NCBI RefSeq assembly: GCF_001612665.1
Contig: NZ_BDAX01000016.1
Span: forward strand, 62,001 to 126,000
Reading direction: 5' to 3'
DNA: 64,000 nt
DNA from: Nocardia alba NBRC 108234
GTDB taxonomy: Bacteria; Actinomycetota; Actinomycetes; Mycobacteriales; Mycobacteriaceae
Part shown: one piece after another, positions 60,045 through 64,000 of the stretch
Layout: every line of letters starts with the position of its first letter
How positions within the stretch are numbered: position 1 is the first letter of the stretch
Notes under the pieces: generated by a model
What the model saw: the letters and a program-made list of their open reading frames with translations, nothing else
Told to the model about the DNA's origin: nothing
Database searches by the model: none
Translations under genes and position numbers: made by a program

Positions 60045-61577
60045 ATGCAAGAGATGACCACCGACGTGATCGTTGTCGGGGCTGGGCCTGTCGGTGCGAT
60101 GCTCGCGGGGGAGTTGGGGCGGGCCGGGGTTCGGCCGCTGGTGCTCGAACGCCGGGCGCGGCCGGGAACCGCGCAGAAGGCCAGTGGCCTCGGTGGGCGG
60201 ATTCTGGACGTGCTGCGCTATCGGGGACTGCTCGACCGGCTGACGGCGATCAGCGCCGACGCGAGTCCGAAGCCGATCTTCCCCTTCGGCGGCGTGTACC
60301 TGGACTTCACCGGCCTCGACGAACTTCCACTGCACGCCATGGCGATCCCGCAGGCCGAGGTCGAGGAACTGCTCGCCGAAAACGCCGTCGACCTGGGCGC
60401 GCAGTTCCGGCGCGGACACGAGGTAGTCGCGGTGGCCCAGGACGACGACGCGGTGGTCGCGGACGTCGAGGGGCCCGACGGTCCGTACCGGGTGCGCGCC
60501 CGGTACCTGGTCGGCTGCGACGGCGGCCGCAGCCGGATTCGCGAACTAGCCGGAATCGGGTTCCCCGGCAGCACCTATCCGGAGGTCAACCGGTTGGCAG
60601 TGGTCGCCGTCCACGAGTCGGTGACCGTGCTCGACGACGGCGGCATCGTGGCGCCCGGTGTCGGCCGGGTCGAGCCGGGCTTCACGCACACCGGCACGGG
60701 GGTGTTCGCGCTCGGCCGGGTCAGCTCCGAGGATCGGGTGATGTTCTTCCAGACCACCGAGAACGACGACACCGAATACGACAACGACGAACCACTGAGC
60801 ATGGTCGAACTCGGCGACAGCGTCCGGCGTGTGCTGGGTGGGGAGGTCGCGCTCGGCGCGCCGACTCGCTTGTCGCGCTACCAGTTCCAGGACCGACAGG
60901 CCGAGAACTATCGTGTGGGCAGAGTTTTCCTGGCCGGTGACGCGGCGCACCTGCTGCCCGCCACCGGTGCCGCGATGAACCTCGGAATGACCGATTCGGT
61001 GAACCTGGCCTGGAAGCTGGCCGCCGACATCCACGGGTGGGCACCGGCGGACCTACTCGACACCTACCACCTCGAACGTCACTTCGTCGGTGGCCGCGCA
61101 TTGCTGCAGACCCGCGCACAGGCGGCGCTTCGCCAGGGTCAGGACCCGGCGGCCCAAGCATTGCGCGCGGTGTTCGGCGAACTACTCGCCGACGAACCTG
61201 CACTGCGCCGGATGGGAGCACTCGTCGCGGGCACCGATCTGCGCTACCCGATGCCCGGAACCTCCTCGCTCACCGGCACTTTCGCGCCCGACCTGATCCT
61301 GGACACCGATCAGGGCACGACCACCGTCGCCGAACTCATGCACGCCGCGCGCCCGGTGTTCCTCGACCTGGCCGACCGCGCCGACCTGCGCGAGATCGTC
61401 GAGAAGTGGATACCCGTCGATATCCGTTCGGCCGGGACTGTGGATCGCCCCGCCGACGCGATCCTGATCCGTCCCGACGGTCATATCGCCTGGGCGGCGG
61501 CGATCGATGAGTCATCCGAGACCGCCACGGCCGAGCTGAGCGCCGCGCTGACCAGATGGTTCGGCGTCCAGTCGTAG
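60045..61577 (+). CDS. FAD-dependent aromatic-ring hydroxylase-type monooxygenase
   Basis: 510 residues from ATG 60045 (GGGAG 8 bases upstream). FAD-binding VVGAGPVGAMLAGEL, the DG motif LVGCDGGRSRIRELA and the GD motif RVFLAGDAAHLLPATGAAMNLGMTD place it in the group A flavoprotein monooxygenases (PheA/TetX/Rox-like), with a thioredoxin-like C-terminal domain (about 400-510). The substrate (phenolic, polyketide or antibiotic) cannot be read from sequence. Confidence 0.92.
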   Translation: MQEMTTDVIVVGAGPVGAMLAGELGRAGVRPLVLERRARPGTAQKASGLGGRILDVLRYRGLLDRLTAISADASPKPIFPFGGVYLDFTGLDELPLHAMAIPQAEVEELLAENAVDLGAQFRRGHEVVAVAQDDDAVVADVEGPDGPYRVRARYLVGCDGGRSRIRELAGIGFPGSTYPEVNRLAVVAVHESVTVLDDGGIVAPGVGRVEPGFTHTGTGVFALGRVSSEDRVMFFQTTENDDTEYDNDEPLSMVELGDSVRRVLGGEVALGAPTRLSRYQFQDRQAENYRVGRVFLAGDAAHLLPATGAAMNLGMTDSVNLAWKLAADIHGWAPADLLDTYHLERHFVGGRALLQTRAQAALRQGQDPAAQALRAVFGELLADEPALRRMGALVAGTDLRYPMPGTSSLTGTFAPDLILDTDQGTTTVAELMHAARPVFLDLADRADLREIVEKWIPVDIRSAGTVDRPADAILIRPDGHIAWAAAIDESSETATAELSAALTRWFGVQS

Positions 61578-61660
61578 CGCGACATGGAAGACCGTCGAAT
61601 TCCCGCGCTGCCCTATCCGACACCGCCGCCTGATCGCCACGTGACGGAATAGACCTGAAT

Positions 61661-61703
61661 CGCGCACCGGCCCAAAGCCATTCCGACACCGGGCCGGTGC
61701 GCG
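61661..61703. terminator. Terminator after the monooxygenase gene
   Basis: A perfect 13-bp stem (cgcgcaccggccc / gggccggtgcgcg) with a 17-base loop, followed by ttgaatt. Confidence 0.8.
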
Positions 61704-61738
61704 TTGAATTCCGTGCCGATGTGTAGATTACTCCTGGG

Positions 61739-62646
61739 ATGAACTCGGTTCCGACTACCGGATGGTCGGCGCCGCGCGCGCTCCCGGGCTGGTCGGTGCC
61801 GATGGTGTTCATCGTGGCGGCGACCTCGCAATATGGGGCGCCGCGCTCGGCGTATTCCTCTTCGACACCAAACCGGCGACCGTGGCCTGGTTGCGCGCCG
61901 CCGCGGCGGGGATGGTGCTGCTGGCTTGGCGGCGGCCGTGGCGCACCCGCTGGACCCGGCGTGGCATGGCGACGGCGGCAGGCTTCGGCATTGTCACTGT
62001 GTCGATGAACATCGTGTTCTACGAGGCCATCGCGCGGATCCCGCTCGGCACCGCCGTCGCGATCGAATTCCTGGGTCCGGTCGCCGTCGCGGCGCTCGGA
62101 TCGCGGCGGGCGCGAGACCTGATCGCCGTGGCGCTGGTGGCGGTCGGTGTGGTGTTGCTGGCCGGCGTGCAATTCGAGGTCGAGCCGGTCGGAGTGGGGT
62201 TCGCTCTGGCCTCGGCGGTCCTGTGGGCGGCGTACATCCTCGTCGGCAAGCGCGTCGCCGACACCGGTGACGGCCAGGACTCTCTCGCCGTCGGTATGGT
62301 GGCCGCGGCGGTGTCGCTGGCGCCGTTCGTGTTGATCCCGCAGCTGGCGATCGATGCCGCGGTCTTCGCCGACCCGCGGACCTGGCTGCTCGGTCTCGGC
62401 GTGGGCATGCTGTCCAGCGCGGTGCCGTACGCGCTGGACCAGGTGGTACTGACCGCGGTGGGTCGCGCGCGTTTCGCTCTACTCCTCGCGTTACTCCCGG
62501 CGACCGCGACCATCGTCGGCGCGATCGCCCTCGCCCAACGACCCACCCTGCTCGAACTCGCGGGCATCGCACTGGTCATGCTGGCACTGACGATCAGCGC
62601 GCTACCCACCCGCCGGCCCGCGCCGGAACCGCCCGCCCCACTGTGA
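61739..62646 (+). pseudogene. EamA/RhtA-type DMT transporter with an apparent frameshift
   Basis: About 300 residues expected. From ATG 61739 one frame gives a convincing N-terminus with a first membrane helix (GWSVPMVFIVAATSQYGA). Near 61831-61850 the coding similarity changes frame, continuing as GAALGVFLFDTKPATVAWLRAA and nine more helices to 62646. A lost base in ggggcgccgcg would explain this. Reading only the second frame from GTG 61762 gives a non-hydrophobic start. Either the gene is broken or the sequence has an error. Drug/metabolite exporter family. Confidence 0.7.
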
Positions 62647-62656
62647 CCTTCGAGCG

Positions 62657-62947
62657 TCAGCTGCGCTGGGCCAGGTAGTTGTAGATTTCGTGGATTTCGA
62701 TGGTGGGCTGGTTGGGCATGCCCACTTCCATCCCGATGGGGCCGAGGGTCGATTCGGCGAAGGTCTGGAATTGTTCGCGGGTTTCCCAGACGTCGGTGAC
62801 GTGAAATCCGGTGTCGGTCTTTCTGACCAGGTGGAACAGCATGCCCGGGCCGCCGGAGCCGCTGTGCACGAAGCCCATCTTCTCGAGTGCCTGGTCGTAC
62901 TGTTCGAGGGTCGAGCCGGTGAATTCGAGTTCGACGGCAACCGCCAT
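62657..62947 (-). CDS. Small dimeric alpha-beta-barrel-like protein
   Basis: 96 residues from ATG 62947 (aggag 9-13 bases upstream). The pattern MAVAVELEFTGSTLEQYDQAL, then LFHLVRKTDTGFHVTDVWETREQFQTFAE is typical of ABM/EthD-like ferredoxin-fold barrels. Function unknown; convergent with the EamA gene. Confidence 0.75.
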   Translation of the reverse strand: MAVAVELEFTGSTLEQYDQALEKMGFVHSGSGGPGMLFHLVRKTDTGFHVTDVWETREQFQTFAESTLGPIGMEVGMPNQPTIEIHEIYNYLAQRS

Positions 62948-63150
62948 AACGGTCATCTCCTAGCGCGGTCGAGCGGGTTGGAGTGTCTTCGGGCCCGGCC
63001 CGACGAGCGGGGGGTCGCAGTCGAACATCGTGACCCGGCGCTCCGATCGGATCACGATCGCTCCGCGCGGCGACGCGATTCCACCGCTGCGATGTGGTGC
63101 CCGTCACATTCTAGTCGGGGGGTCATCGGCCGACAAGCGACCTCGTCGGC

Positions 63151-63726
63151 CTACCCCGGACCGGCCACGGTCGCCCAGACCATGCCGATACCGGAGTCGG
63201 CGGGCGCGGTGCGGGGGCGCGGGGCAGTGCTGACCAGCTGATAGCCGAGCCGCCGAGGAACTGCCGCACTACGGATATTGGCTGCGTCGCAATGGATTTC
63301 GACGCGGCCGATGTGGGGCAGGGCGAGTGCGGCGGCGGTCAAGGCATAAGCGGCGCGCGTAATGACTCCTCGCCCGGTGTGGGCGACATGGCACCAGTAA
63401 CCGATCTCCAGGGCAGCCGGATCGATCCTGTCGTGGAGTCCGATGCCGCCCGCTACCTCGCCTCTCGCGGTGAAGATCCCGTAGAGATAGCCGCCGTCGG
63501 GCGTCGGCCAGTGGGCGGCCGAGGTCCGCAGGGTTCGGCGTTGCCCGGCGAGCGTCGGCGGCTCCTCGGCCCACGACATCCACGCGTGCAGGTGTGCGTG
63601 TGACGCGCTCAGCGCCGCGAACTGGCGGGTCAGGTCGGTGGGGCGCCATCGACGCAGCAGGAGATCGCCCAGGTCTATCCGCTGCGGGGGAGTCGATCCG
63701 GGAGGGGCGTTCGTGCCGGTGGTCAT
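63151..63726 (-). CDS. GNAT N-acetyltransferase (RimJ/RimL-like)
   Basis: 191 residues. RRWRPTDLTRQFAAL, EIGYWCHVAHTGRGVITRAAYALTAAAL and VEIHCDAANIRSAAVPRRLGY match the RimJ/RimL type, with the acetyl-CoA-binding motif A in the HTGRGV region. It acetylates an unknown amine. Confidence 0.88.
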   Translation of the reverse strand: MTTGTNAPPGSTPPQRIDLGDLLLRRWRPTDLTRQFAALSASHAHLHAWMSWAEEPPTLAGQRRTLRTSAAHWPTPDGGYLYGIFTARGEVAGGIGLHDRIDPAALEIGYWCHVAHTGRGVITRAAYALTAAALALPHIGRVEIHCDAANIRSAAVPRRLGYQLVSTAPRPRTAPADSGIGMVWATVAGPG

Positions 63727-63789
63727 GACCGATGATGGCGGATACCGCGGCTTGCGAGCAAAGCATTTCCGGTGCCGGGCGACGTGCGG

Positions 63790-64000
63790 CTACTGGATTC
63801 TGGCGAGGATATCGATCGCGATAGCTGTTGCGGCGGTGTGCATCTGGTCGTCGGTCAGTTCGAGATCGTCCATCATCGACACGCTCCAACTGATCGCGAG
63901 CAGGGCTTGCCGTGCGTGATAGACCTTCGTGGCGGCGGCGTCGGGCTCGGTCATGAGGTCGGCGAGGACCCGGAATTGGTAGCGCAGACCCGCGCCGAAA
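63790..64000 (-). CDS. 3' end of an unidentified gene
   Basis: The C-terminal 69 residues (FGAGLRYQFRVLADLM, then helical SWSVSMMDDLELTDDQM and AIAIDILARIQ stop) of a protein whose start is outside the window. It is all-helical and could be the ligand-binding end of a TetR regulator, but no family is certain. Confidence 0.55.
   Translation of the reverse strand, partial: FGAGLRYQFRVLADLMTEPDAAATKVYHARQALLAISWSVSMMDDLELTDDQMHTAATAIAIDILARIQ

Noticed and set aside
60045-61577. Rifampicin monooxygenase (Rox) annotation
   Set aside because: Same flavoprotein class, but residues specific to rifampicin oxidation cannot be seen, so only the general class is called.

Overview
The window is about 64 kb of a high-GC actinobacterial chromosome, most likely Nocardia or a close relative in the Mycobacteriales. 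The housekeeping genes (rel, ppiase, hisS, Rv2578c-type radical SAM, zinc metallopeptidase, aspS, Pro/Gly-rich membrane protein, rarA, alaS, ruvX, mltG, aroE, aroB/K/C, prepilin peptidase, pepQ, efp, nusB) follow, in mirror image, the M. tuberculosis Rv2583c to Rv2533c region as I remember it. EspC-like type VII secretion proteins, a cutinase and a possible KstR-type operator also fit a mycolate-bearing actinomycete. The sequence carries no species label, so the genus is an inference.

Layout. 1-1811: truncated rel. 2009-18513: a large cutinase-family esterase, then a 15-gene, tightly overlapping cluster encoding a type IV secretion (conjugation)-like machine. It has a VirB4-like ATPase, a VirD4-like coupling ATPase, a VirB6-like polytopic protein, an SCO6880-type membrane protein, two small two-helix membrane proteins, several envelope-anchored assembly proteins, a three-domain wall hydrolase, two ParA/MinD-like proteins without P-loop lysines, and an IS3 OrfA-like helix-turn-helix protein. 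No relaxase, integrase or replication gene is visible. 18557-19123: a convergent coiled-coil protein. 19362-31167: ppiase, hisS, membrane and radical SAM genes, an SDR gene under a possible KstR-type operator, a type VII-related pair, a metallopeptidase, aspS and a DUF389 protein. 31170-38519: membrane protein, APH-like kinase, ECF42-type sigma factor with its DGPF partner, Tat-exported PhoD phosphatase, rarA. 38591-44157: alaS-ruvX-mltG-aroE. 44420-52115: B-4DMT-like protein, the aroC-aroK-aroB operon and prepilin peptidase (all apparently inverted relative to M. tuberculosis), then pepQ-efp-nusB and a YCII protein. 52328-64000: accessory genes, namely a membrane NERD protein, a serpin, an AlkB-like dioxygenase behind a LexA-like box, an HD hydrolase, a quinone reductase/TetR divergon with two operators, transporters (one apparently frameshifted), a flavin monooxygenase, a GNAT enzyme and the 3' end of an unidentified gene.

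The most notable system is the relaxase-free chromosomal T4SS-like locus set between rel and the ppiase gene, with an esterase and wall hydrolase that could open a mycolate envelope. Other oddities are a shikimate kinase with a basic tail of about 290 residues, a serpin with a non-inhibitory-looking hinge, and the lysine-less P-loop pair. No gap between genes exceeds 300 bases. I saw no tRNA, rRNA, CRISPR array or complete insertion sequence.
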